From NCBI GenBank assembly GCA_963828505.1, contig CAWHFM010000019.1, positions 74,532-138,531 of the forward strand: a stretch of 64,000 nt of DNA, given 5' to 3'. The translations under genes were made by a program, and so were the position numbers. How positions within the stretch are numbered: the first letter of the stretch is position 1; each line of letters starts with the position of its first letter. The stretch is from Bog-473 sp963828505 (GTDB lineage Bacteria; Actinomycetota; Acidimicrobiia; Acidimicrobiales; RAAP-2). The notes under the pieces are model-generated. The model did not search any database. It saw only the letters and a program-made list of their open reading frames with translations, and was not told where the DNA came from. Positions 28,008 through 38,795 of the stretch are shown here, piece by piece.

Positions 28008-29715
28008 GTAAACATTCACCCCCCCACCTGACCTGGACGTCTTGACGTGCCCAAACGGTGGCAGGAGGGAACGAGGGACCACCGGCGAATGGTCTCTCTC
28101 GTTCGGGTGTGCCACAGACGCGTGCAACGTAGGCGCCGCAGCGCAGCGACGCCGCTTCGTCTCAGGTAGTCCGCGGCGGCATCCACGCCTGGCCGCGGAA
28201 CAGTTGAGCCAGGGCATCGAGTGCGCCGACGTCGTGCTTTCGTGCCGTCGAGAGGTAGGAGCGGATTGTGGCGAAGTGACGGGCACCGTCGTCGCTTTGG
28301 AAGCAGCCGCTGATCTTGTGGTGCAGCTTGGCCATGCGCAACGAGCGCTCCGCTTCGTTGTTGGTCATCGGTATACGCAGATCGCGAGCGAAGCGGGTGG
28401 CCTCGACCTTGAGCATCTCGAGGGCGCTGACCAAGTTGAACGACTTGCGCTCGAGGTAGTCGCGCTGGCGTCCGACGGGGGCGGGGTTGGCGAGGAGTCC
28501 CGCTTCGACGATGGCGTCGTAACGGGTGAGGAAGTCGGCCAACACCCGCTTCGACAAAGATGTGCGCCCGCCGGCGCGGGCCGCGTGGGCGGCATCGTTC
28601 ATCTCGGCCAACAACGCGGCCATGTCGATGGCCCAACCCTGGCTCTAGCCGACCCCGACCGCGGCCAGGTCGCGTAAGAGGTGAGAGCCGCAGATGGCAT
28701 GGTCGGCCTGGTCGTACTTGAAGTACATGGCCAAGCGGTCGTGCACCATGACGCCGCGGTACTCGGGCAGAACCCCGGCCTCATCAGGAGCCGCCTTGCC
28801 CCGGGTCGCGCTGGCGAAGAGGTAGGTGTAGAGCACGTCGGAGACCACGTGGAACCACCACTTCTCTCTCCGCACCTGGTCAGAGGTCTCGTCGACGTGG
28901 ACGAGGGGGGCAGCGGAGAGCCGAGCGCGCACCACGTTCATGAACCCGACCAGTCCGCCCGCGGCCTCTTTGGCCAAGGAGGCGACGAACCCGGTGGACA
29001 CCTCGGCCCCGAGCATGGTCGACATGGCGTCGGCCACCCGCTCGACCGAGAGGTGCTGGCCGAAGAGCAGGTACAGCGCGGCGGCCCGGACGTTGGGCCC
29101 GTAGCTGGTGGGTGCGGTGGCTCCTTTGGGGAATGTTGCCTTGGTCAGCATCCCGCAGCTGCACCGCTTGGAGAAGGCGCGGTGTTCGGTGCAGATGAGG
29201 ACCGGCTCGAGCGTGTCGAAGACCTGGCGTCGCTCGATCCCCTCGACGAGGGCTGCCGCGAGGTCCTCCCCACACGAGGCGCACGTCGTCGCTTCGTGCT
29301 CGACGACCACATCAGGACAAGAGACGACGGCGAGGTTCTTTCCCGCCGCGCCCGGTTGTTTGCCGCGACGCCGGGCGACCTCGTCCTTGCGCTGCTCCTT
29401 GGCCTCGGCCCGGCGCTCGGCTCGGGTCTTGGTCGCCTCGGCCTGGTCTGCGGGCGAGTCGCTCGACGGGGGACGCGACGAGTTCTTCGAGCTCTGGTTG
29501 ATGCGCGCCTCGAGCTCGGCGATCATGCGGGTCAGCCTTTCGATCTCTTGAACTTGCACTGCGTTCTCGGCCCGCAGCAATTCGATCTGCGCCTCGAGCT
29601 GCTCTCGGCTTGCATCCGACATGCCCGAAATTCAAGCAACATCGATGTGACTTCGCGAATCGCGAGGTCAGGGGCACATTTCAGCGTGCAGGAGATCAAG
29701 CAGGTGAATGGTTAC
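28008..29715. mobile_element. IS66-family insertion sequence (solitary-transposase type), 1,708 bp
   Basis: The ends are GTAAACATTCACC (28008-28020) and, inverted, GTAACCATTCACC (29703-29715): 12 of 13 bases match. The element is flanked by an exact 8-bp duplication GTTCCGCG at 28000-28007 and 29716-29723, the duplication length typical of the IS66 family. It carries one transposase gene and no visible tnpA/tnpB partners. Confidence 0.92.
28162..29622 (-). pseudogene. IS66-family transposase with one internal amber codon
   Basis: The frame runs from ATG 29622 to 28162, broken only by a TAG at 28645-28647. The N-terminal coiled coil (LLRAENAVQVQEIERLTRMI) with SSKNSSRPPSSD is followed by a four-Cys zinc finger (CASC, then CSCG further on). 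The DDE core shows VHVDETSDQVRREKWWFHV, MVHDRLAMYFKYDQADHAIC and, after the stop, IPMTNNEAERSLRMAKLHHK. A single nonsense change separates this from an intact enzyme, so inactivation is recent or a read error. Confidence 0.9.
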
Positions 29716-29808
29716 GTTCCGCGTCAGTACACGAGAGATTTGCCCGCGATACCGAACTGGTTCCCCCGCAAGGACGATGCGGGGGTCGACGAGAGGATGT
29801 CCCGACCG

Positions 29809-31302
29809 GTGTGGAATTTGGGTGACGGCCCCGAGCTCTTGAGCTATGCGGCCACCTCCTTGTTCGAATCGTAGTTGGAGGATGTGACAGCCTCTTCGAG
29901 GTGCGCTTCGAGTGCGGCACGCAGTGCCCGCAGATGCAGATGGCCGTTGACGCGTCGGAACTGCTTCTTCGCCTCGACCATGCCCGCCGCGCACCAACGC
30001 AACGCCATCTGCCCGTCGCGCCAACGCTTCACGTTGGCCGAGTGGTCCCGGCAGATCTCGATCATGGACTCGACGGCGTTGGTCGAGCGCAGGGTGCGCG
30101 CCAGGGTCGGTGGCACACCGAGGCGGGCCACGGTGAGGGTCTCGACGAGCCCTTCACGGAGGCTGGCGGCCGCGCCGGGATGCGAGCGCTCGATGCGCTT
30201 GGCCAGGGCCTCGAGGGCGCCCTGGGCGACGAGGGCGTCGGGGTTGGCGTAGGCGGCGCGCATCTCTTTGGCCACGACGCGTGCGACGTGATCGGGCAGC
30301 TTGGATTCGACATTGCGAATTTTGTGCAATTGGCATCGGGCGATGACGGGGTGGTCGAAGACGGCCTTGACCGCGCTGTGCAGCGCCTTGGCCCCGTCGA
30401 GCACGGCCAAGATGGGCTTGGTCATGTCGAGGCCGCGCTCACGCAGTCCCGCCAAGAGGTCCTTGACGAGCGTGGCGTTCTCGGTGTCACCCTCTTCGAG
30501 GGCGAGCGGCCACTTGTTGCCCTCGATGTCGATGCCCATGGCCACCACGCAGACGAACCCGGCGAAATGGACCCCGTCGATCATGATGGCCACGAGGTCG
30601 AGCTCGGAGAGATCGAGCGCCATCAGCTCGGCGAGCGCCGTCTCGGTGGCGGCGACAAAGCGACGCGAGACCGCCGATTTCGACGTCGAGCGGCTGGCGG
30701 ACTCGACGGCGGCGCCCACCGGCTCGAGCCCGGCCCGATAGCGCCGGGTGGAGAGCTTGGCCATCATACGCACGAGCGTCTCGCGGCCGAGCACCTCGGT
30801 GGAGGTGACGCTCTGGTAGGTCGCCAAGGGCACCTCGCTCGTGCGGTCCGCGCTGCGCAGGCGGGGACGGCGGATCGAAAGCTGGCGCCCGCCGAGGGCC
30901 ACGAGCCCGTCCTCGCTCCCGTGGCGCACGGCCACGCGCTCGGGGTCGTGTCGGCCCTTCGGCCCGGCCAGGGCGCTGGCCTCCTCCTCGAGGAGCACCC
31001 CGAGCACCTTTAACCCGGCCCCGACGGCGAAGGCGAGCAAGCCCTCCTCGAGCTCGCCGGCGAGTTCGCCGATGGCGACGGTCACGGTGTCGGGCAACAC
31101 GACGGCCGCTTCGTGGGCGCGGCGCTGCGGGTCGAGCTTGGCCTTCTTCGGTGTCGTCCGGCCCGAGGTGCGGGCGCGGCTGGTCGCAGTCTGATAGTTC
31201 TTTGTCACGGCGGTCCCCTTCTTGATCGGATGTCTTGCGGACGCCCGAGACCTACCACCTGGCAGGCATCAGGCGGGGGACCGCCACCTCAAACTTCCAC
31301 GC
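29809..31302. mobile_element. IS256-family insertion sequence
   Basis: The ends are imperfect inverted repeats: left GTGTGGAATTTGGGTGACGG, right (inverted) GCGTGGAAGTTTGAGGTGGC, matching over about 20 positions with small gaps. The transposase fills the interior. The flanks do not share a clear 8-9-bp duplication, so one side has probably been rearranged after insertion. The left end truncates the phytanoyl-CoA dioxygenase gene. Confidence 0.7.
29844..31208 (-). CDS. IS256-family (mutator-type) transposase
   Basis: 454 aa, uninterrupted. The DDE triad regions are visible: VAIMIDGVHFAGFVCVVAMG, ILAVLDGAKALHSAV and TLRSTNAVESMIEICRDHSA, with the family's typical CQLHKIRNVESKLP between the last two. 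The N-terminus carries a basic, Thr/Lys-rich tail. Appears functional. Confidence 0.92.
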   Translation of the reverse strand: MTKNYQTATSRARTSGRTTPKKAKLDPQRRAHEAAVVLPDTVTVAIGELAGELEEGLLAFAVGAGLKVLGVLLEEEASALAGPKGRHDPERVAVRHGSEDGLVALGGRQLSIRRPRLRSADRTSEVPLATYQSVTSTEVLGRETLVRMMAKLSTRRYRAGLEPVGAAVESASRSTSKSAVSRRFVAATETALAELMALDLSELDLVAIMIDGVHFAGFVCVVAMGIDIEGNKWPLALEEGDTENATLVKDLLAGLRERGLDMTKPILAVLDGAKALHSAVKAVFDHPVIARCQLHKIRNVESKLPDHVARVVAKEMRAAYANPDALVAQGALEALAKRIERSHPGAAASLREGLVETLTVARLGVPPTLARTLRSTNAVESMIEICRDHSANVKRWRDGQMALRWCAAGMVEAKKQFRRVNGHLHLRALRAALEAHLEEAVTSSNYDSNKEVAA

Positions 31303-31983
31303 TCAACGGGACAACCTCCCGCTGGCACCTCACCGGCCATAGCCCTGTGGGCAAGCAGGGCGATACGAGCAGTATCGAACAGACGAGTCAACGCCAACGG
31401 GCGCTGGCCGCCGCGGCTCAGGCAAAGGCCATCAGCAGCGCCACACCGGAGCAGCAGAGCAGTCTCAGCCCAGAGGCCGTGCTCGAGGTGCAAAGGGGAG
31501 TCGAACTATGAGCAGGCGCAAGGACGCCAAGGCCTCGCCCGGTGGGACAACGAAGCCCGCCGGTGGGGGACGGCAACGGGTCGGGACCTCGCCCTCGACC
31601 TGTACTACAACCAAGAGAGCCACTCACTTCACCCTGCCCACGTACGCACGCAGCATGGGGAACGTGCTCGAAGGTCGTCTGGAGAGCCGGCTCGTCGAAG
31701 GACAAGGCCTTCAGCCACGCCTCGTGCTTGACCGTCCGTTCGATCCATCTCGCCAGACTCGAGAGTGGCGCATGCGAATCCGACCGGCCCGGCCTAACTG
31801 ACTCCGAGGTTCGCCCGTGGAATTCCTGGGGTAATGTCACAGGCTTCTGTGTCGCCGTCCACCACACCGATAACGGCATATATCGGTCTCTGGCTCCAAA
31901 TCATCGGCAAGACGCTATCTGACAAAAGACGTTGGCGGCTGAGTACGCGACCAGTCGCACGGAGGTGAGCGCCAACGATCAAG
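31303..31983. other. 680-bp stretch without a supported gene
   Basis: Two plus-strand frames have protein-like composition: QALAAAAQAKAISSATPEQQ in one, and GLARWDNEARRWGTATGRDL with LALDLYYNQES in another. They are short, in different registers and not recognised; they may be parts of a frameshifted gene cut by the IS256 element. Confidence 0.35.
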
Positions 31984-32021
31984 GCGCGACAGCCCGGGTC
32001 CGAGGACCCGGGCTGTCGCGC
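31984..32021. terminator. 18-bp perfect inverted repeat, likely terminator
   Basis: GCGCGACAGCCCGGGTCC and its exact complement are separated by two bases. The hairpin lies 48 bp beyond the stop of the minus-strand neocarzinostatin-like gene. There is no strong T-run on the minus side; on the plus side a TTTT follows after 9 bases. GC-rich hairpins without long U-tracts are common terminators in actinobacteria. Confidence 0.6.
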
Positions 32022-32068
32022 AGCGGGTGCTTTTCGCCCACGCGGTTTCGTCTACGCAGCTACTTTAG

Positions 32069-32497
32069 CTATCCCCCAGATCCGAAAGAGATTGGGACCG
32101 GCATGCCAGCTTCTTTCTGCGTCTTGACGTAGGCCACGACGACGATGCATTGAGTTCCACCCGGCCCGCAATTGACCGGTCCGTCGGTGGACGTGTAGGT
32201 CTCGTTCACGGTGAATTTCGCCTTGAAGGTACCGGTCGACGAACTCGTTGCTGAGCCGATGTTGGAGAGGTTGCACCCTCCTTCGGACTCGTCGGCGGAG
32301 TTGCATTCAACGATTGCAAGTTGCTTGTTCGCCTTGAGGCCCGTCCCCTTGACCTTGACCTGTTGGCCGTCGCTGAGGCCGGAATTCGGCTTCACTTTGA
32401 TGACGGTCGTTGCAGCGCCCGCCGGTGCGCCGATGAAGGCAAGCATCGAAAGGCCGCCAACGAGACCAGCAGCGATTGAGGCAGTTCTCCTGATCAT
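32069..32497 (-). CDS. secreted neocarzinostatin-like protein
   Basis: 142 aa from the ATG at 32497, behind a GGGAGGGA ribosome binding site. A signal peptide (MIRRTASIAAGLVGGLSMLA ending GAPAGA) precedes a beta-sandwich of about 110 residues. TVIKVKPNSGLSDGQQVKVK, GTGLKANKQLAIVECN and the paired cysteines (CNSADESEGGCN, NCGPGGTQC) match the enediyne-apoprotein (neocarzinostatin) fold family. In soil actinobacteria most such proteins are not tied to an enediyne cluster, and none is seen here. Extracellular; ligand unknown. Confidence 0.8.
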   Translation of the reverse strand: MIRRTASIAAGLVGGLSMLAFIGAPAGAATTVIKVKPNSGLSDGQQVKVKGTGLKANKQLAIVECNSADESEGGCNLSNIGSATSSSTGTFKAKFTVNETYTSTDGPVNCGPGGTQCIVVVAYVKTQKEAGMPVPISFGSGG

Positions 32498-32639
32498 GTG
32501 TCCCTCCCTGGCGCCAGACGACGCCCACTTAATCGCACTCCCACATTGTTGGAAGCACGATGAGAAGTTTGACGCATTGTTCGAATTGTTGTCAACGTCC
32601 TCACCTAACCATTTTTGCATCCGCCACAGAACACCGCCG

Positions 32640-32785
32640 TTCGCGCACGTTATACAATGCCTGTGTTTCGCGGCCTGTGTTCGCGCACGCCATACAATGC
32701 CTGTGTTTCGCGGCCTGTGTTCGCGCACGCCATACAATGCCTGTGTTTCGCGGCCTGTGTTCGCGCACGCCATACAATGCCGGTG
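32640..32785. repeat. 40-bp tandem repeat, 3.6 copies
   Basis: Units begin at 32640, 32680, 32720 and 32760 (partial). Units 2 and 3 are identical; unit 1 differs by two bases (GTTAT instead of GCCAT) and the last diverges after 20 bases. Each unit itself holds two copies of a GCCTGTGTTTCGCG / CCTGTGTTCGCG sub-motif. It lies about 145 bp upstream of the start of the neocarzinostatin-like gene, in its presumed promoter region. Confidence 0.95.
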
Positions 32786-32995
32786 TCCTCACGACGGCAT
32801 CGCAAGTTGCCTTTTACATTCAGAGGCACGCCGGACTTTTGAGCGTGTTATGGCTCGCACACATTTTGTAAGATTTTCCTGGCTGATCTGTGAGTGGCTC
32901 ACCCCTCTTACGGTTACGGAGTGTGAGTAATAGCCATGGCGGGCCAGCAGCGAAACATAGATCAGGTGGTCCAACTCCTGAAGCCGAATTCACGC

Positions 32996-33183
32996 ATGCT
33001 GGAGGCACAGGTCGGGCTGCCATCGTGCATCGTTACCTCGCAACTGCCCGTTGCCATGTGGCACGACGCGCTCGGCAGGCCAACGGTGGCCGACGGGAGC
33101 TTGGACCGGCTGCTCGAGCTTGTGCACGGCCTCGAACTGGAAGGCGAGTCGCTCCGGCGCAGCCAGAGTGCCATCCGGAGGCG
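32996..33183 (+). pseudogene. IS21-family helper ATPase (IstB) C-terminal remnant
   Basis: The frame reads CIVTSQLPVAMWHDALGRPT, then VADGSLDRLLELVHGLELEG, ESLRR, the standard IstB ending (TSQLPVxxWHDxxGDPTxADAILDRLxxxxxxxxLKGESxRR). The N-terminal AAA+ part is missing, and no IstA transposase remains. It marks a decayed IS21 element next to the tandem repeat. Confidence 0.8.
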
Positions 33184-33503
33184 TCGACGCGGCGTCCGCG
33201 CCCCAAGAAGGGGGGCGCATGAACGACGCCAACACAATCCCACTCCCTGCGAGGTTCTCTCGGGGCCGCCTGGCCACCTTGTGAACCCAACCACCGGGCA
33301 TGCGTCCTGGGAGAACGCGTTATGGCCGTCCCCGCGTCAAGTTTGCAGACGGCCCACCGCACGAACCAGAGGGGAAGACGCTCCTGGGCTGTCATCGCTT
33401 TGAGGGAGCCCGCTCGAATTGCCAACGGACTCACCACAACGTGGCTATGCGTAACCGAAGACCGAGTGGCGGCGAAGCGAGTGATCTCCGAGCAACTTGC
33501 CCG
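33184..33503. other. 320-bp stretch without a supported gene
   Basis: Open frames exist on both strands, but none carries a recognisable motif. It lies between two gene remnants and is probably debris. Confidence 0.4.
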
Positions 33504-33782
33504 CTGTTGAATCGTCCAGCTGAGGAGCTGCAACTGACCCTGCCCGTTGGTCCAGCTGAGGTGTGCGCAGAGCGGCTCGCCGCCTATGCCGAAGCGGGGT
33601 TCCTGCGCGTCTTCCTTTGCCCGCTCGGTGACGAGCTACGGCAGTTTGAGATTCTCCAGGAGCGTGTTGTCTCTCTGATCGCAAAAGGAGAGACGTTTGT
33701 CGATCGCGGAGCTAACACGAGGCTTGGACTCAGATCATTGAAAAACGTATCGAAGCCCCGCACCTCCAAGCCGAACGCATGA
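33504..33782 (+). pseudogene. C-terminal remnant of an LLM-class flavin-dependent oxidoreductase
   Basis: LPVGPAEVCAERLAAYAEAG, FLRVFLCPLGDELRQFEILQ, ERVVSLI is the last alpha/beta unit of the luciferase-like TIM barrel family. The rest of the gene is missing upstream, and the tail after SLIAKG is not part of the family. It ends at the IS630 remnant. Confidence 0.65.
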
Positions 33783-34135
33783 CGCCGTCGACCAGTGTGT
33801 GACGTCGGGCGGTACGCGCTCGATGGTTTCGACCAAGACCGCCTCGATCACGTCGTCACCGATGGTGCGCACCGCATCGGGACGCGGGCGTCGACGAGGC
33901 CGTCGAGACGAGTCTCACCGAAGCGGTGGCGCCACTTGCCCACCATCACCGCATTGCAGCCGAGCTCGGCCGCGATCTGGGAGGGCGTGACGTTCCCGGC
34001 CGCGCAGGCCAGCACGGTCATGGATCGCAACGCGCGCGCTTAGGACGACGAATGGCGCCGGGCCCGACGCTCGAGCTTGGCGCGTTCGTCCGCGCTCAGC
34101 TCGATCTCGACCGTGGGGCGTCCCCTTTTGGCCAT
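33783..34135 (-). pseudogene. IS630-family transposase N-terminal remnant
   Basis: From the ATG at 34135 the frame reads MAKRGRPTVEIELSADERAK, LERRARRHSSS, then a stop, then ARALRSMTVLACAAGNVTPS, QIAAELGCNAVMVGKWRHRF, GETRLDGLVDA: the helix-turn-helix half of an IS630 transposase. A second frameshift follows (RTIGDDVIEAVLVETIERVP in another frame). The DDE domain is gone. Confidence 0.8.
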
Positions 34136-34271
34136 GGCGTTCCTCCGATGTTGACGTACAACACCGGCCCCGCGGCCCGACCGACGAAATCTCCATTCGA
34201 CCAAGATTTCTTGGCGCTCAGCCTTCCGGGACACTAGGTCCAGTGGGTGTTCCCGCACGAAATCTCGATCC

Positions 34272-34934
34272 TTACAACAGGAGCGCCAGCGGACTCGTAT
34301 AGAACTGGTCGTGGAGCTCTTCAACGTCGCTATAGACCTGAAGAGCGCCGTCTTCGCTTAATTCGTGCTGGCTGTAGCCGCCGCTCTCGACGGCGACGCA
34401 CGCGATTCCGGCGGCGCGTGCCGCTTTCACGTCCCAGACACTGTCGCCCACGGCTATGGCTCTCCTCGGATCGATATCGCCAACTTCCATCGCCTTCACG
34501 AAGACCTCTGGGTGAGGCTTCGGCTCGTCGATGTCGTCCGCCGTTGTCTGAGCAGTGATGGCATCGGCGGCACCGAGCTTCCCTAAGACGGCATTCAACT
34601 CGTCGGAGACCGCCGAGGTGGCGATCACAACCGCAAGACCACTTCGCTGGCATAGCCGAAGGAGGTCGGCTGCACGGCGAAAGGCTCGGACCTCGCCAAT
34701 GAGCTCTTGGTATCGTCGCGGTCGAGCGGCCACCGCGTCGGGGCTCTCGTGCCCCAACAGCTCAACGACCAGTCGATCACTTCCCATGCCGACCAAACGG
34801 TGGATGGCGTTCATGGGTGCCCACTCATCAGCATCAGCGAAGGCTCGGGACCAGGTCAGGGTATGCAGGTAGTTGGTGTCGAACAAGGTTCCATCGACAT
34901 CGAACAGAACTCCGGGACGTAAGGTCGGTGGCAC
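34272..34934 (-). CDS. HAD-superfamily hydrolase (phosphoglycolate phosphatase-like)
   Basis: 220 aa from the GTG at 34934, chosen for the GAAGGGA site upstream and by comparison with the paralogue at 49,964; an ATG at 34967 is in frame. HAD motif I is GVLFDVDGTLFDTNY, motif II VIATSAVS, the motif III Lys is in DIDEPKPHPEVF, and motif IV is AIAVGDSVWDVKAARAAG. The cap domain is helical (C1 type). It probably dephosphorylates a small sugar phosphate. A decayed paralogue lies at 49,964-50,632. Confidence 0.85.
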   Translation of the reverse strand: MPPTLRPGVLFDVDGTLFDTNYLHTLTWSRAFADADEWAPMNAIHRLVGMGSDRLVVELLGHESPDAVAARPRRYQELIGEVRAFRRAADLLRLCQRSGLAVVIATSAVSDELNAVLGKLGAADAITAQTTADDIDEPKPHPEVFVKAMEVGDIDPRRAIAVGDSVWDVKAARAAGIACVAVESGGYSQHELSEDGALQVYSDVEELHDQFYTSPLALLL

Positions 34935-35265
34935 TTGGTTCCCTTCTCGATCCAATCGTACGTGCAACTACCACTGGTGATGTGATTCGCCATATCGACT
35001 CATCGCTGCGCTGATATGAGCTGATCGCAACGTCGAGCGCCGATCACCGCATCAGTGAGCCGTGAGGTTCCCCACGAGGTCGCGTCTCTTTCGGCTACGT
35101 GGGCTGCCATGCGGCTGTATTGAGGCTTCTGGCACGACGCTATCGCCTGTCCGAGCAAGGACGGGTCTCTCCGTTTCTTTTCACCCATTCGGGTGAGTTA
35201 GCTCCGGGACGGCTTCGGCGGCGCAGGCGCAGGGTATGCATCTACTCGACCAGACAGGAGACACG

Positions 35266-37371
<2,106 letters not shown>

Positions 37372-37647
37372 GGTCCGGCTCTCGGTTACGAGTTCGAGAG
37401 GACGCGGTGTGTGGCTACTTCGCCCTCATAGGCGGCGTGTCTCGGATGGGCGTGCCGCTTCCGAGGCGCTGCACCCAGTGCCCGACTGCCGTGGCCGACG
37501 AGCGGGCTGCCACATGTTTTGGCTCCCGAGACCGCCAGCAAGTAACCGGCCGCTCGGACCGGTGAGCAGCGCCCGGCTCTCAACATCTCAAGCGGCCACG
37601 GCCGAAGGAAAAAGCTGACTACGGCAGTCGACGAGAATCGGCGGCGC
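37372..37647. other. 276-bp spacer after katE
   Basis: No supported gene. It runs into the ferritin-like remnant. Confidence 0.4.
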
Positions 37648-37772
37648 GACTTGCTTTACCAGGCCTTTAGAAACTGAGCTTGGAGACGCGGAAATTTACG
37701 AGGCCGCTCTCGCCCGCGCTTTCAACGACGACCTGCGCTAATCGTCGGAACATTATCTAGAGCAGACTCCCG
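37648..37772 (+). pseudogene. remnant of a ferritin-like protein
   Basis: DLLYQAFR, then one frame over ETELGDAEIYEAALARAFND, DLR, a stop, SSEHYLEQT. This matches the N-terminal helices of the intact ferritin-like protein at 45,237-45,836 (DLLFQAYETELGGVQVYEAAL and EHYLDQT). It has a frameshift and a stop, and nothing follows after about 40 residues. Confidence 0.75.
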
Positions 37773-37914
37773 TTGACCCGCTCATTTGATGATGATCTCG
37801 CGCGAACTCCGCCAGAAGGACGCCCGCACCCGGGCTGGAAATGTTCGGCAGCAGTTCACGGCCAGTTCGCGCCGACAAATGGACCGCAGGCCGCTGCCCC
37901 TTTACGCTAGGGGG

Positions 37915-38193
37915 GTGGATCGTCGCCGCGCCTGCCAGCTTCTCGGGGTGGAGCCCGGCTATGACCGCGTTCACGTACAACGGGGATTTCGCTCCAAGGC
38001 CAGAGGGTTGCACCCGGACCACGGCGGGCGAAGTGAGGACATGAGCACGCTGATTGAGGCGCGAGACACGCTGCTGCGCAGCCTGGAGAGGCCAGCGGGT
38101 GCCGTCATCATCGTCGACGACAGTGGACTATTCCTCAAGCTGCGACGGTCAATCCGATCGTTCAGGCACAAGCCGGCCAAACGCGTAGTCTGA
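37915..38193 (+). CDS. J-domain-like small protein
   Basis: About 92 aa from GTG 37915; in-frame ATGs at 37879 and 37786 are possible, so the start is uncertain. The sequence RRRACQLLGVEPGYDRVHVQ, RGFRSKARGLHPDHGGRSED has the helix I, helix II, HPD loop and helix III order of a DnaJ J-domain. The C-terminus is short and basic (RRSIRSFRHKPAKRVV). A DnaK co-chaperone role is plausible but not shown. Confidence 0.6.
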   Translation: MDRRRACQLLGVEPGYDRVHVQRGFRSKARGLHPDHGGRSEDMSTLIEARDTLLRSLERPAGAVIIVDDSGLFLKLRRSIRSFRHKPAKRVV

Positions 38194-38261
38194 GGGGGCC
38201 GCAAGCAAGCGAGGCCGCACGACTTTTGGTGACCGAAGTCTTTTGGGTCTGAGGAAACGAG

Positions 38262-38795
38262 ATGGCAGAGGTCTCCGACGCGGCACTGGTAACTCGGACG
38301 GCTCAAGGCGATATCCAGGCCTTCGAGACCCTGGTTCGTCGCTACCAGATCCCCGTGTTCCGACTCTGCGTGAACATGCTGGGCAACGAGGCTGACGCCT
38401 CCGACGTATCTCAAGACGTCTTCTTCACATTATGGCGTTCAATCTCGACGTTTCGCGGCGATTCGGCATTTTCTACTTGGGTGTATCGCATTGCGACCAA
38501 CCATTGCCTCAAAGCGCTTCGTAAACGCCACGCCGCGCGTCCGGTCGCTTCACCCCGCGTGAGCAGCCACGGGCAGCCCGAGGCGGAGTTCGAAGCCAAG
38601 GAGATGAGTCAACGTATCAGCGACGCCGTGTCCGACATGACCGACGGGCAGCGGGCAGCCTTCGTGCTCCGCGAGGCGCAGGGCTTAAGCTACGCAGAGA
38701 TCGCGACGATCCTCGATTGCAGCGTTGCCGCGGTGAAGAGCCGGCTCAATCGTGCCCGGGTCGAGCTGGCCCAGGCCCTCGAGGAGGCGCCATGA
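38262..38795 (+). CDS. ECF-family RNA polymerase sigma factor
   Basis: 177 aa. Sigma2 spans residues about 20-90 (LVRRYQIPVFRLCVNMLGNE, DASDVSQDVFFTLWRS, STWVYRIATNHCLKALR). Sigma4 is MTDGQRAAFVLREAQGLSYA, EIATILDCSVAAVKSRLNRA. Its last four bases (ATGA) overlap the start of the next gene, which carries a ZAS-type zinc motif, so sigma and probable anti-sigma are translationally coupled. It heads the Asp23 envelope-stress cluster that runs to 41,847. Confidence 0.92.
   Translation: MAEVSDAALVTRTAQGDIQAFETLVRRYQIPVFRLCVNMLGNEADASDVSQDVFFTLWRSISTFRGDSAFSTWVYRIATNHCLKALRKRHAARPVASPRVSSHGQPEAEFEAKEMSQRISDAVSDMTDGQRAAFVLREAQGLSYAEIATILDCSVAAVKSRLNRARVELAQALEEAP

Larger units (their letters stand above)
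27490..29808 (+). pseudogene. phytanoyl-CoA dioxygenase-family gene interrupted by an IS66-type element and cut by IS256
   Basis: The first part (27490-28007) encodes about 172 aa: QWHTDGCVLLPGYLS, YDQHHHRDYLSQTMV (the Fe(II)-binding HxD region) and MFLYLSDVPPELGPPSFVPR. The frame resumes after the IS at 29,724 as QYTRDLPAIPNWFPRKDD and VDERMSRP until the IS256 end at 29,809. The distal iron-binding His and Arg are missing, so the enzyme is dead. The 8-bp duplication GTTCCGCG on both sides of the IS66 element proves where it entered. Confidence 0.88.

Noticed and set aside
28681..29874. 397-aa plus-strand frame through the IS66-type element
   Set aside because: Antisense to the transposase; only its last 50 codons (after 29,724) are real, as the tail of the interrupted dioxygenase gene.
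32069..32497. Enediyne biosynthetic cluster because of the neocarzinostatin-like protein
   Set aside because: No polyketide synthase or tailoring genes are nearby; the fold is widespread in secreted proteins without such clusters.
32640..32785. CRISPR array
   Set aside because: The units are contiguous with no unique spacers, and no cas genes are present.
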